Of a DNA stretch of 64,000 nt, positions 16,565-26,215 are shown piece by piece. Both the position numbers and the translations under genes were made by a program. The DNA comes from Reyranella aquatilis (GTDB lineage Bacteria; Pseudomonadota; Alphaproteobacteria; Reyranellales; Reyranellaceae). Below the pieces are notes generated by a model that worked only from the letters and a program-made list of their open reading frames with translations, ran no database searches and was not told the DNA's origin. The stretch is from assembly GCF_020880995.1 (NCBI RefSeq), contig NZ_JAJISD010000002.1, positions 186,001-250,000 of the forward strand, written 5' to 3'. How positions within the stretch are numbered: position 1 is the first letter of the stretch; each line of letters starts with the position of its first letter.

Positions 16565-18469
16565 CTAGGCGACCGCGCGCAGCGCCCGCACGACATAGTC
16601 GTTGAGGCGGCGCGCGAAGGCAGCCGGATCGGACGGGATCTCGCCGTCGAGGATGCGGGCCTGGTCGAGCAGCAGGTTGGCGAGATCCTCGACATCCTGC
16701 GTGCGGTCTTCCTTCTTCGCCGTTGCCAGCAGGCGGACCATCGCGTGCTTCATGTTGAGTTCGAGGATCGGTTTGGCGCCGCTGCCACGATTCTGGCGCT
16801 CCAGCAGGCGCTCGAGTTCGCGATCCCTCCCCTGCGCACTCGCCACCAGGCAGGAGGCGCTGTCGGTGAGCCGGGTCGAGGCCTTCACGTCCGCGACCGC
16901 ATCGCCCAGCACGTCTTTCGCCGCCGCCAGCACCGATGCGTCGTCCTCGGCATCGACCGTGGCATCCTCGGGCTTCTTCTCATCGACCAGTGGGATCAAG
17001 CCGAAATCGACTTCGCCCTGGCTCAGCGACTTGAGGGGCTTGCCCTCGAATTCCTGCGGCAGCGTGGTCCAGAAGGCGTCGACCGGGTCGGTCAGCAGAA
17101 GCACCTCGACACCGCGTGCCTTCGCCGCCTCCAGCTTCGGATTGGACTTCAGCCGGTCGAGGCTGTCGCCCACGAGATAGTAGATCTCGGTCTGGTTGGG
17201 CTTCAGGTCGGCCACGTACTCCTTGATCGAGCGCGGCTTGTCGCCGGCGGTCGAGGCGAAGCGCGCGAGGCCCAGCAGCTGCGCGCGGCGCTCGCCGTCC
17301 TCGTACAGGCCTTCCTTCAGGATCGAACCGAACGTCTCCCAGATCTTGCCGAAGGCCTCGGCGTCCTTCGAAGCCACGCTCTCCAGCTCGGAGATCACAC
17401 GACCGACCAGGCCGTTGCGGATCTGCCGGACCTGCGGATTGTTCTGCAGCATCTCGCGCGACAGGTTGAGCGGCAGGTCCTCGCTGTCGACCACGCCGCG
17501 CACGAAACGCAGATAGGCAGGCAACAGCTCGGCATCGTCGGTGATGTAGACGCGACGGACGTAGAGCTTCACCCGCCCCTTGCGCGCCGGGTCGGTGAGA
17601 TCGAACGGCGGCGTGCTCGGCACGAACAGCAGGACCGCATACGACTGACGCCCCTCGACCTTGTAGTGCAGCGTGAGCGCGGGCTCGTCGAAGGCCATGG
17701 CGAGCGAGCGATAGGCCTGCGTGTACTCCTCGGACGTGACCTCCGACTTCGAGCGCTGCCAGAGCGCGCTCGCGGCATTGACCTGGCGCGCCTCGCCCTT
17801 GTCGTCGATCAGCTCGATCGGGAAAAGCACATGATCGGAATAGGTGCGGACGATCCGCTCCAGCTCATAGGGCTGGAGGTAGCGCACCGCGTCTTCCTTG
17901 AGATGCAGCACGATCTCTGTGCCGCGCGCGACGCGCGCCGCCTGGGCCTCCGTGGCCGGCGACACCTCGAAGCCCGCGCCGCTGGCGGACGTCCAGGTCC
18001 AGGCCTCCGCCGAACTGGCGCGGCGGCTAGTCACCTCGATGCGGTCGGCAACCATGAAGGCGGCATAGAAGCCCACGCCGAACTGGCCGATCAGGCCCAG
18101 CCCGTCCTTGGCGTCCTTCAACCCCTTCAGGAAGGCCTTGGTGCCGGACCGCGCCAGGGTGCCGAGGTTGTCGATCAGCTCCTGCCGGTCCATGCCGATG
18201 CCGTTGTCGGCAATGGTCAGCGTCCGGGCCGCCTCGTCGGGCTTGATCCGGATCGCCAGCCGCTCGTCGCCGGCCAGGAGTTCGGGGCGGGCGATGGCCT
18301 CGTAGCGGACCTTGTCGCAGGCGTCGGAGGCGTTCGACACCAGCTCGCGCAGGAACACGTCGGTCTCGGAATAGACCGAGTGGATCATCAGGTTGAGGAG
18401 TTCGGCCACCTCGGCCTGAAACTGGTGCTTCTCCGGGCCGCCCTGGGCAGCCGAACCGTCGCCGTTCAT
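16565..18469 (-). CDS. htpG: Molecular chaperone HtpG (bacterial Hsp90)
   Basis: A 634-aa cytosolic ATP-dependent chaperone. The GHKL ATPase domain shows [12 protein letters not shown] (Mg-binding Asn), ADNGIGMD and [15 protein letters not shown]. The middle domain follows from about residue 230 ([22 protein letters not shown]), and the C-terminal dimerisation domain from about 510. The start [11 protein letters not shown] was chosen over an upstream in-frame Met because GAGGA precedes it and the family begins near [13 protein letters not shown]. It appears to be monocistronic. Confidence 0.97.
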   Translation of the reverse strand: MNGDGSAAQGGPEKHQFQAEVAELLNLMIHSVYSETDVFLRELVSNASDACDKVRYEAIARPELLAGDERLAIRIKPDEAARTLTIADNGIGMDRQELIDNLGTLARSGTKAFLKGLKDAKDGLGLIGQFGVGFYAAFMVADRIEVTSRRASSAEAWTWTSASGAGFEVSPATEAQAARVARGTEIVLHLKEDAVRYLQPYELERIVRTYSDHVLFPIELIDDKGEARQVNAASALWQRSKSEVTSEEYTQAYRSLAMAFDEPALTLHYKVEGRQSYAVLLFVPSTPPFDLTDPARKGRVKLYVRRVYITDDAELLPAYLRFVRGVVDSEDLPLNLSREMLQNNPQVRQIRNGLVGRVISELESVASKDAEAFGKIWETFGSILKEGLYEDGERRAQLLGLARFASTAGDKPRSIKEYVADLKPNQTEIYYLVGDSLDRLKSNPKLEAAKARGVEVLLLTDPVDAFWTTLPQEFEGKPLKSLSQGEVDFGLIPLVDEKKPEDATVDAEDDASVLAAAKDVLGDAVADVKASTRLTDSASCLVASAQGRDRELERLLERQNRGSGAKPILELNMKHAMVRLLATAKKEDRTQDVEDLANLLLDQARILDGEIPSDPAAFARRLNDYVVRALRAVA

Positions 18470-18547
18470 TGCGCTCGTGTCCTCGCGATGGATTTTCCGG
18501 CGGTGATATAGGACACCGGCCGCGAACGGCAAGCGCCCGGACGTGGG

Positions 18548-19549
18548 TCAATCGCTGCGCTTGCTGCCCCACAGCCTGGCCAGTTCGGGGCGCGACACCT
18601 GGACGTCGGCGCCGGATGGCAGGGGCTGGTCCTTGTCCTGGATCCAGGCGGCGATGTCCCTGGCGACCAGCGCGCCCTGCTTGTCGCGCAGCAGCATGTG
18701 ATAGCCGTTCCTATAGAACGCGAGATGCGAATCGGGCCGCCGGGGCATCACCTCGATCGCCGACCGCACCGGTGCGATCGGCACCAGCCGGTCGCCGATG
18801 CCGTGCAGCATCAGGTACGGCTTGTCGATATTCGGCGCCGCAGCCTTGCCCGCATCCATCGCGTCGACCAGCCCGTACCCGAGATCGACGCGGGGATTGC
18901 GCAGGATCATCGCGTCGTTGCGCATCTTCTCCATGGTCTTGGGGTTGTCCGTCGGCTGGAAGTCGATGGAAGTCGGGCCGGAGGGCAGCCACGGGACCGT
19001 ATGGGCGAAGAACGAGAGCCCTCCGCTCAGGAAGGGACCCAGCGTATCGCGCGACCGCAGCGCGGCGGCGACCAGGATGAGGCCCTCGACATCGAGAGTC
19101 TTGTCGGACGCGGCCATGACGAGCGCGCCCCCCATGCTCTCGCCGGCGAGGTAGAACGGCACGTCGGGGTACTTCTGCCGGATGAGCGTTGCGACCGTCC
19201 GGATGTCCTCGATCATGGTGGCCGTACCGGCCCAGCGCCCCCGTGTGGGGCTGGAACCGAAGCCGCGCTGGTCGTAGGCGAAGGTGGTGATGCCGTCGGC
19301 GGCCCAGATCTCGGCCGGCTCCTCCCAGGCCTTGCGATAGTCGCCGAAGCCGTGGATGCCGAGAATGATCGCCTTCGGCGTTCCGCCCACGGCAGGCCAT
19401 GTCGCGAGCTTGAGCACGCTGCCGTCCGCCGCGATGTAGCGGTCGGCTTCGAGCGTCGGCGGCCGGATCGGGGCACCCGCCGGGACGACGACGGGCGCGC
19501 ACCCCGCGAGGGTCGCGAGCAGGAGCAGGACAATACGCAGGTTACTCAT
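18548..19549 (-). CDS. Alpha/beta-hydrolase lipoprotein (monoacylglycerol-lipase-like)
   Basis: A 333-aa hydrolase. The N-terminus MSNLRIVLLLLATLAGCAP is a lipoprotein signal with lipobox LAGC, so it is membrane-anchored. Catalytic elements are the oxyanion segment GIHGFGDYRKAW, the nucleophile elbow AGESMGG, the acid region MLHGIGDRLVP and a late His (SHLAFYRNGYH). This resembles Hydrolase_4/monoglyceride lipases. It lies 109 bp downstream of the first autotransporter in the same direction and may share its transcript. A broken copy of part of this gene lies between the other two autotransporters, so the two gene types appear to form a duplicated unit. The substrate is probably a lipid or ester. 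Confidence 0.85.
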   Translation of the reverse strand: MSNLRIVLLLLATLAGCAPVVVPAGAPIRPPTLEADRYIAADGSVLKLATWPAVGGTPKAIILGIHGFGDYRKAWEEPAEIWAADGITTFAYDQRGFGSSPTRGRWAGTATMIEDIRTVATLIRQKYPDVPFYLAGESMGGALVMAASDKTLDVEGLILVAAALRSRDTLGPFLSGGLSFFAHTVPWLPSGPTSIDFQPTDNPKTMEKMRNDAMILRNPRVDLGYGLVDAMDAGKAAAPNIDKPYLMLHGIGDRLVPIAPVRSAIEVMPRRPDSHLAFYRNGYHMLLRDKQGALVARDIAAWIQDKDQPLPSGADVQVSRPELARLWGSKRSD

Positions 19550-19658
19550 CGCATCGGATCGGAACGCTTCCCAGTCTGGCCCGCAGAGACCCTTGCCGAG
19601 AGAAAATGGCAAAAAACCATATCCGGCCGATTAAACCACGACGCGCCCAAAGCGTTCC

Positions 19659-22520
19659 CTACCAGCGCATTCGGAAGCCGGCGGTGAGAGCGTGTGCGTT
19701 GTCTTGGCCGGACACCTCGCCATCGTAGCGCACGAAGACGTCGAGCGCTTCGGCGACCGTGGTGGTGGCCGCAAGCCCCAGCACCACTCCGTCGCGCTGG
19801 GGCGCCACGCCGTAGGTGGTGAAGGGCGCCGCCGGTGCGCCGGCCAGCGAAGCCGTCACCGGCCGGGCGGTGTCGGCATATTCGTGGCTCCAGCCCAGCC
19901 GCATTCTCAATGCCAGCCGGTCGCGCCATCCCATGTCCATCGAACCGCCGATCTCCGCGCCCAGCACGCTGCGCAGCGAATTCGTCGTCTGCTGTCCCAC
20001 CGACAGATTGAGCGAGCCTGCACCCGTCTCGGTGAAGGCGTTCTGGGTTCCGGTGTAGGCCTGCAGTCGCACGAAGGGCGTGACGAACGCCTCGGCGAGA
20101 CCGCCGAGATCGAAGCGGTAGCCAGTCTCGACCTGGCCGTAGACCTGGTTGGCGCCGGTATTGCCGATGGCGGTGCGCGCGGCCAGCCCCGGAATCGCGA
20201 TGCTGCGGGTCATCTGGTTGGCACTGTAGGCGTAACCCACGATCGCGTCGGCATAGAGCTTGTCCTGGACGAAGTTGGCGTAGAGCCCGGCCTGGAAGGT
20301 GTTGGAACTGCCGGTCCCGCTGAACCCTGCGACCCACTGGTTGGCGCTCTGGTAGCCGATCGTGGCGCCGACCCGGACGTTCGCCGCCACGAGACGGTCG
20401 AGGCCGGCCGCGAAGCCACCGACGCTGTAGGTCAGGGCGCCGGCATTGCCGCCGCCGTTGCTGATGCTGCCCAGCCCGCCCAGCGCGCCGCCCCAGGCAC
20501 TCCACGGCCCCGCGGCCGTGCCGTCGCAGGCGATGTCGCAGGCCTCGGCCAGCGCCACGCGGTTCGATCCGCCCGAGTTGCGGCCGCCGCCCGCCTGCCC
20601 CGCGAAGCTGTTCAGGAAGAGCTGTGTCCCCTGCACCATCGAACTCGAGAAGCCCGAATAGTTCTGCCCGCTGATCGCGTTCATCGCCGCCTGGCCCTGC
20701 GGTGCAGAGAGGCCCGCAAGCGCACTGACGACGGTTGCGTAGTCGCCCGCCGCATTGGGCGCCGTCGCATCGAGAACCGCCCCCACCGCGGCCTGGTTGG
20801 GCGTCAGCGCCGCCTGTGCAAAGCCGCCGACCTGCAGGGTGAGATAGGCGTTGTTGGCGTCGTAGCTGAGGGTCGGGACGAGGAAGGGCGCGGTGCTGGC
20901 GACCGATTGGAACGCACCGCTCAAGCCTCCCGTCGCCGTCACGATCGTGCGGGTCGAGCGCGGCGCGAAGGTACCGCCCTGCGCGAGGACCTGCAGGCCG
21001 CCGGCCAGCCGCGCAGTGCCGTCCACGACGAGGGCGTCCGCCGTCGCCGGCGACACGCGCAACCCCAGCGTGCCCGCCGAGGTCTGCACGAAGGTGCCGC
21101 TGATCTGGTGCGTGGCACCCGCACCGGCGGCCGCGATGCCGAGCCAGCCGCTGTTCTCGAAACGGGCATCGGGTCCGGCAGCGATCGAGACCAGGCCGTC
21201 GATGGTGCCGTTGTTGACGACGAGCGAGCCAACCGCCCTGCCATCGGTGCGGATCGCGTAGCCGCCCGGGCTGGCGCTGATCGTGCCCACATTCAGCAGC
21301 GAGCCGAACTCGCCCGTCATCTGAACGGCCATGCCGCCCGCGCCCGTGACCCCGATCGTGCCGTAGTTGGTCACCACGCCGTAGGTTCCGTTGGCGATGC
21401 CGATGGCGTTCGCGCCCGACATCTGGATCGAGCCGTTGTTGACGACGTCGTCGCCCGCCCCGTCGATCGCCACCGCGCCGGCCACGCCGGACGTGAGATT
21501 CACCGAGTTGGTGACGGGATTGTAGAGACCCGGCACGTTGACGAGATAGGCCCTGGTCACGCCGTTCTCGACATAGACGCCGATCACGTAGCCGCCATAG
21601 GTCGAGTTGGCCGACGTCACCGACGCGCCCGGCACGGCGATCTCCGTCCAGGTAGCGAGGCCCGCCGCGTCGACATGCACCGCCCAGGCATGCGGATTGC
21701 CGTTTATGTCGACGGAGTCGGCGACGAGATTGTAGGTGTTGGCCCGGCCACCCGATGTGATGCCTTCGAAATGCGTGACCACCGCGCCCGGTGCGTCGTA
21801 GGTCGTGAAGAGACGCATCGACTGATTGTAGATGTAGCCGTGCAGCGTGGGATCGGCGAAGCCGCCGGCGATCCTGTTGCCGTACACGCCATAGGCCGTG
21901 GTGCTCACCGCCCCGGGCTTGTTGTTGGTCGTAAAGGTGCCGGTGGGAATATCGTAGACGAAGGCATTGCCGGTGGCGAACCTGGTGTCGTAGTTGCCGA
22001 CGACCTGGTTCCCGAAGTTGCTATGGGCGATGGTGTAGAGCGTGTCGCCGCCAGGATAGATCAGCGTGCTGAGCTGCGATCCGGGCGCCTTGGCCGCATC
22101 GTACAGATAGCCGAGATCGTAGGGGTTGGACGCGGCGGTGATGTAGCTGCCGACCACCCGCAGTATCCCCGACGCGGAACCGAAGCTCGGCCCATAGGGC
22201 GTGCTGCTGGTGGCGCCGGGATAGTTGGAGGCGCCTGCCGCCGCCGATGGGAACGGCGCGATCGAATCTCCCGACAGGCCGAAGAGCAGTCCGCCCGTGC
22301 CGCCCGCATAGGAATAGTTTCCGGTCATGTTATCGCCGCGGATGCCAGTGACCGTCGTGATGGCGCTCGTGCCGTACTGGTAGGTCTTGAAATCGAGCTG
22401 TGCCTGCGCCGGCCCCGTCAGGGCGCCGAGGCCCGTCGTACCCATGCATACGGCAATCATGATGCGACGCACTGGCGTGACACGCAGCGACTCTGATTCT
22501 CCCACCAAACTCCCCGTCAT
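19659..22520 (-). CDS. Autotransporter with HAF-like repeat passenger
   Basis: A 953-aa type Va autotransporter. The signal (IMIAVCMGTTGLGALTGPAQAQ) is preceded by a 20-residue n-region. Residues about 42-350 hold repeats of the form V-x-G-x-[YF]-x(n)-A-[YF]-x-[YF] (IRGDNMTGNYSYAGG, GNQVVGNYDT, YGVYGNRIAGGFAD) that recall the HAF extracellular repeats. Next come beta-helix NNG[ST]I repeats, then a barrel ending FRMRW. The barrel and its leader (GQNYSGFSSSMVQG, AEACDIACDGT) are homologous to the next two autotransporters but clearly diverged. No aspartic-peptidase motif is present. ATG 22520 is used; a GTG five codons later, preceded by GGGGAG, is possible. It lies 53 bp after the second autotransporter. 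Confidence 0.88.
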   Translation of the reverse strand: MTGSLVGESESLRVTPVRRIMIAVCMGTTGLGALTGPAQAQLDFKTYQYGTSAITTVTGIRGDNMTGNYSYAGGTGGLLFGLSGDSIAPFPSAAAGASNYPGATSSTPYGPSFGSASGILRVVGSYITAASNPYDLGYLYDAAKAPGSQLSTLIYPGGDTLYTIAHSNFGNQVVGNYDTRFATGNAFVYDIPTGTFTTNNKPGAVSTTAYGVYGNRIAGGFADPTLHGYIYNQSMRLFTTYDAPGAVVTHFEGITSGGRANTYNLVADSVDINGNPHAWAVHVDAAGLATWTEIAVPGASVTSANSTYGGYVIGVYVENGVTRAYLVNVPGLYNPVTNSVNLTSGVAGAVAIDGAGDDVVNNGSIQMSGANAIGIANGTYGVVTNYGTIGVTGAGGMAVQMTGEFGSLLNVGTISASPGGYAIRTDGRAVGSLVVNNGTIDGLVSIAAGPDARFENSGWLGIAAAGAGATHQISGTFVQTSAGTLGLRVSPATADALVVDGTARLAGGLQVLAQGGTFAPRSTRTIVTATGGLSGAFQSVASTAPFLVPTLSYDANNAYLTLQVGGFAQAALTPNQAAVGAVLDATAPNAAGDYATVVSALAGLSAPQGQAAMNAISGQNYSGFSSSMVQGTQLFLNSFAGQAGGGRNSGGSNRVALAEACDIACDGTAAGPWSAWGGALGGLGSISNGGGNAGALTYSVGGFAAGLDRLVAANVRVGATIGYQSANQWVAGFSGTGSSNTFQAGLYANFVQDKLYADAIVGYAYSANQMTRSIAIPGLAARTAIGNTGANQVYGQVETGYRFDLGGLAEAFVTPFVRLQAYTGTQNAFTETGAGSLNLSVGQQTTNSLRSVLGAEIGGSMDMGWRDRLALRMRLGWSHEYADTARPVTASLAGAPAAPFTTYGVAPQRDGVVLGLAATTTVAEALDVFVRYDGEVSGQDNAHALTAGFRMRW

Positions 22521-22573
22521 TGATCTGGTCTTCGGCCCGGCTCGCCGGTCGCGTCGCTGGAAAAGCGCAGCAC

Positions 22574-24100
22574 TCACCACGTCATGCGGAAGCCGGCAGT
22601 GAAGGCGTGGGCGTTGTCCTGGCCGGAGACCTCGCCCTCGTAGCGGAGGTAGATCGACGTCGCATCGGCGACGGCGGTGTTGGCCGCGAGGCCCAGCACC
22701 ACCCCATCGCGTTGCGGCGCGACGCCATAGGTGGTGAAGGGCGCCACCGGCGCGCCCGCGAACGAGGCCGTCACGGGACGCGCCGTGTCGGCATATTCGT
22801 GGCTCCAGCCCAGGCGCATCTTGAGCGCCAGCCGGTCGCGCCAGCCCACGTCCATCGAACCGCCAAGCTGCGCGCCCAGCACGGTGCGCAGCGAGTTCGT
22901 CGTCTGCTGCGCCACCGAGAGGTTCAGCGAGCCCGCCCCCGTCTCGGTGAAGGCGTTCTGGGTGCCCGTATAGGCCTGCAGCCGCACGAACGGCGTGACG
23001 AAGGCGTCGGCCAGACCGCCGAGATCGAAGCGGTAGCCGGTCTCGACCTGGCCGTAGAACTGGTTGGCGCCGGTGTTGCCGATGGCGGTGCGCGGCGCGA
23101 GGCCGGGGATCGCGATGCTGCGCCACATCTGGTTGGCGCTGTAGGCGTAGCCCGCGATCGCGTCGGCGTAGACCTTGTCCTGGATGAAGTTGGCGTAGAG
23201 GCCGGCCTGGAAGCTGTTGGAGTTGCCCTGCCCGCTGAAGCCGCCGACCCACTGGTTGGCGTTCTGGTAGCCCGCCGTCACGCCCACCCGCAGACCCGGC
23301 GCCACCAGACGGTCGAGGCCACCTGCGAATCCGCCCGCACTGTAGGTCAGCGTGCCGGCATTGCTGCTGCCGCTGCTCATCGTGCCGAGCCCGCCCAGCA
23401 TGCCGCCCCAGGCACTCCACAGCGCCGGCACCGTGCTGTCGCAGGCTACGTCGCACGCCTCGGCCAGCGCCACCCGGCTCGACCCGGTGAGGCTGCCGCC
23501 GCCGCCCGCCTGTCCCGCGAAGTTGCTCAGGAAAAGCTGGATCCCCTGCGCCATCGAGCTGGAGAAGCCGGAATAGTTCTGGCCGCTGATCGCGTTCATC
23601 ACCGCCTGGCCCTGCTGGGCGGAGAGGGTGGAGAGCGCGCCTATGACGGTGGCGTAATCGCCCGTCGCATTAAGCGCCGTGGAGTCGAGCACCGCCCCGA
23701 CGGCCGCCTGGTTCGGCGTCAGCGCCGCCTGCGCGAAGCCCCCCACCTGCAGGCTGAGATAGACGTTGTTGGCATCGTAGCTCAGGCTCGGCTGCAGGAA
23801 TGGCAGGGCGCTGCTGACTGAGGCGTAGGTACCCGTCAGCCCGCCGGTCGCGTTGAGCAGCGTATAGGTCGTACGCGGTGCGTAGCTGCCGGCCTGCGGC
23901 AGGACGACCACTGTGCTGCCCGCTCCGATCGTGGCGGTGCCTGTCGCGTTCAGCCGGTCGCTCTGTCGCGTGGCATTGACCTCCGCCTGGAAGGTACCGC
24001 CGGTCTGCGTATAGTTGCCCGTGACGCTCAGCGTGCCGATCGAGTTGCCGGGCGCGACGACGCCGGCGTTCGTTACGTTGCCGAAGATCGTGCCGGTACC
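22574..24100 (-). repeat. 1.5-kb near-identical repeat, copy A (3' end of second autotransporter)
   Basis: This segment matches 26216-27742 without gaps at a constant offset of 3642 bp. It encodes the last 508 residues (part of the beta-helix, linker and barrel), with only two amino-acid differences I can find. Most nucleotide differences cluster toward the barrel end, while the stretch of roughly 23340-24085 is nearly base-identical. Upstream of 24100 the genes diverge completely. Confidence 0.93.
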
Positions 24101-25933
24101 CGAGAGCACGCCCATGTTGTTGACATTGCCGGCGATCGTGCCGTTCTGGGCGAACAGGCCCATGTTGGTGACGTTGCCAGTGATCGTGCCGGTGTTGCTG
24201 AACTGGCCCAGGCTGCCGTTGAACACCGAGCCCGTCAGCGTCCCCCCATTGGCCGCCAGCCCAAGGTTGGCGAGGCTGGCGTTGAAAGCGCCGTTGTTGG
24301 TGAAGTTGCCCGAATTCAGCTGCCACTGGAGCGGCGTGTCGACCGTACCGTTGTTGACGAAGCTGCCGCCGGCATTGACGGTGAGCTGACCATTGCCGCC
24401 GATCGTGCCGTTGTTGACCAGGCCGCCACCATTGTTGACGGTGACGTCGCCCAGGATCGAACCGGTGTTGGCAATCGTGAGAAGGCCGCCGTTCACCGTC
24501 GTTCCGCCCGTATAGGTGCCGGCGCCGCCCAGGGTGAGGTTGCCGCTTCCCAGCGTAAGACCGCCAGGCCCCCAGATCGAACCGTTAAGAAGGGCAGAGC
24601 CATTCTGCTGAACCTGCACCGTCACATTGTCCATCAGGTACGTCGTGAAACTCGCCTGGAAAGCGTCCGGCAGGTTCAGCATGCCCTGCAGGGCCAGCAT
24701 CTGGACGATGCTTCCATTGCCCCGATAGTCGCGACTGACGGGGACGCTGTAGCCGACGAAGCCGTTCATCGGATCGTAGAGGTAATTGAGGTTTTCGAAG
24801 AAGGTGCGGCCGAGGTTGGTGAAGCCCGGCCCGTCCGTGACCTGCACGCCGTAGGGCAGGATGGAACTGCTGTCGCCCAGGATGAAACTGTAGGCGGCCG
24901 TCGTTTGCCCCGGCAGAAAGACCTGCACTGTACCGCCGGGTTGCAGGCAGTTGTTCTCCGCCTGTGTCCTAGCGCTGCACTGCCCCCGGCCGACCGGGAC
25001 CTGGCCGGCGGTCGGCGCCGTGACGATCATGTAGGAGATGCCGCTATCGGGTAGCTGGTTCAGGGTCCCGAGATCGTAGCGTGGCTGTCCCTCGACCGTG
25101 ATCGAGACCGACCCATTCTGGGAGCCCCATTGCACGGGGTAGGCAGTGCCACCGATGCTGTACCAGGACAGGTTGGTGCCGCTCGAAGGCAGGTTCTGGA
25201 AGGCGAAGCCGCTGGTGTTCTGGCTGTTGAGCCCCAGCAGGATACCCGGGGTATTGCCGAGGCCGAGGCTCGGAAATCCGCTCATGCCGATGATATAGCC
25301 TGGCTGCATGGTGCTGCTGACGCCGGGGCCGCTCACCAGCGAGAGCAGCGGATTCATGTTCCATGAGTTGTTGGCCGCCTGCTGCAATTTTTTAGGTGCG
25401 CCAAGGTACGGATCGACCATGACGCCGCCGCGATCGAAGCCGATGCCCATTTGATGGAAGCCGTCTTTGGTGGTCGCGAGGATCGGAACCCGCGCGGTCA
25501 CCGACTGGCCGTTTGCGCCATTGATCTGCACGTTCGTGAGGTAGATGGTGCCGTCCGAGCCGGCATTGCTAGTGCCGTAACTGATGCTCGCATAGGGCGC
25601 GAGGACAGGATCGTTGCCGGGCTTGTAATGCTTTCCGTCCGCTACAAGCCCGAGGGAGCCGGTATCCAAAATGAAATTCTTGGGGCCGTAGCCGTTCAGC
25701 GTCAGCGAGACGAATACCTGGTTGGGCCCGCCAGCGGGATTCGGCTCGGTGGTGAGCGGAACGAAAAACGAGCCGCCGCCACCGTACATGTTCCAGGGTA
25801 GCGCCGATTGCGCCACGACCGGACCGGAAAACAACGAACACGCCGACAGGATGAGCGTTGCCCGCCAGACACCTTCACGGTTCACGCCTCTACTCCCCAG
25901 CACCCACCCTTTGCGACGCTCTGGCCGCTTCAT
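22574..25933 (-). CDS. Autotransporter with pepsin-like aspartic peptidase passenger (copy 2)
   Basis: A 1119-aa type Va autotransporter. The signal has a long basic n-region and ends VVAQS (~42). Residues ~70-410 resemble a two-lobed pepsin-type aspartic peptidase: FILDTGSLGLV (D90), flap-like ISYGTS followed by IYLTNVQING, QMGIGFDRGG, then LPDSGISYM (D296), and YLYDPMNGFVGY, matching the late strand of A1 peptidases. Residues ~450-650 are beta-helix repeats (NNGTIGGNG, GNVTNMG). The barrel ends FRMTW. ATG 25933 follows AGGA. Surface display or release of a protease is the likely role. Activity is inferred from the two Asp motifs; the DUF3443-type families with DTGS motifs are an alternative label. 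Confidence 0.88.
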   Translation of the reverse strand: MKRPERRKGWVLGSRGVNREGVWRATLILSACSLFSGPVVAQSALPWNMYGGGGSFFVPLTTEPNPAGGPNQVFVSLTLNGYGPKNFILDTGSLGLVADGKHYKPGNDPVLAPYASISYGTSNAGSDGTIYLTNVQINGANGQSVTARVPILATTKDGFHQMGIGFDRGGVMVDPYLGAPKKLQQAANNSWNMNPLLSLVSGPGVSSTMQPGYIIGMSGFPSLGLGNTPGILLGLNSQNTSGFAFQNLPSSGTNLSWYSIGGTAYPVQWGSQNGSVSITVEGQPRYDLGTLNQLPDSGISYMIVTAPTAGQVPVGRGQCSARTQAENNCLQPGGTVQVFLPGQTTAAYSFILGDSSSILPYGVQVTDGPGFTNLGRTFFENLNYLYDPMNGFVGYSVPVSRDYRGNGSIVQMLALQGMLNLPDAFQASFTTYLMDNVTVQVQQNGSALLNGSIWGPGGLTLGSGNLTLGGAGTYTGGTTVNGGLLTIANTGSILGDVTVNNGGGLVNNGTIGGNGQLTVNAGGSFVNNGTVDTPLQWQLNSGNFTNNGAFNASLANLGLAANGGTLTGSVFNGSLGQFSNTGTITGNVTNMGLFAQNGTIAGNVNNMGVLSGTGTIFGNVTNAGVVAPGNSIGTLSVTGNYTQTGGTFQAEVNATRQSDRLNATGTATIGAGSTVVVLPQAGSYAPRTTYTLLNATGGLTGTYASVSSALPFLQPSLSYDANNVYLSLQVGGFAQAALTPNQAAVGAVLDSTALNATGDYATVIGALSTLSAQQGQAVMNAISGQNYSGFSSSMAQGIQLFLSNFAGQAGGGGSLTGSSRVALAEACDVACDSTVPALWSAWGGMLGGLGTMSSGSSNAGTLTYSAGGFAGGLDRLVAPGLRVGVTAGYQNANQWVGGFSGQGNSNSFQAGLYANFIQDKVYADAIAGYAYSANQMWRSIAIPGLAPRTAIGNTGANQFYGQVETGYRFDLGGLADAFVTPFVRLQAYTGTQNAFTETGAGSLNLSVAQQTTNSLRTVLGAQLGGSMDVGWRDRLALKMRLGWSHEYADTARPVTASFAGAPVAPFTTYGVAPQRDGVVLGLAANTAVADATSIYLRYEGEVSGQDNAHAFTAGFRMTW

Positions 25934-26111
25934 GCCCAATCCTGAATGAAGCACCGCCAAAGCTCAAAACGAAAAAGCTGGTCCCTGGACGCCGGCGAGG
26001 GTAGGGGCCGGCGAATCAGAGCACGTACCCCCGTCGAGGGTGAGGCCAGCGCCCATCCTATAGCCCACCTCCCGGCTCGCCAGACAGGCGACCCAACCAA
26101 CGGTTTCCGCC

Positions 26112-26180
26112 GACTTTCCGCGCCTTGCGACAGTCGCCGACCCCGTGGATGCCGAGGAAGATGGCCTTCGCCGCGCCGAC
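26112..26180 (-). pseudogene. Relic of the alpha/beta-hydrolase gene
   Basis: On the minus strand this stretch translates as VGAAKAIFLGIHGVGDCRKA, against VGGTPKAIILGIHGFGDYRKA in the intact lipoprotein hydrolase at 18548-19549. The flanks do not align, so only about 70 bp survive, without start, signal or catalytic Ser. It sits just 3' of the third autotransporter, the same relative place as the intact hydrolase behind the first one. It is best explained as a remnant of a duplicated autotransporter-hydrolase unit. Confidence 0.7.
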
Positions 26181-26215
26181 CCTGCGCGGCGTTCACCGCC
26201 CGATGGAACCTTCGT

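Noticed and set aside
19692-22496. 934-codon open frame on the plus strand across the first autotransporter
   Set aside because: Arg/Gly/Val/Ala-rich antisense translation with no motif; the opposite strand encodes signal, repeats and barrel.
22521-23456. Upstream continuation of the first autotransporter frame into the second gene (would give 1265 residues)
   Set aside because: The extra part is the second gene's barrel read in another frame; the signal peptide begins at 22520 or just after.
24300-24600. Short repeated units that could be mistaken for a CRISPR or tandem DNA repeat
   Set aside because: They encode NNGTI/GNVTN beta-helix repeats in frame and are not identical at DNA level.
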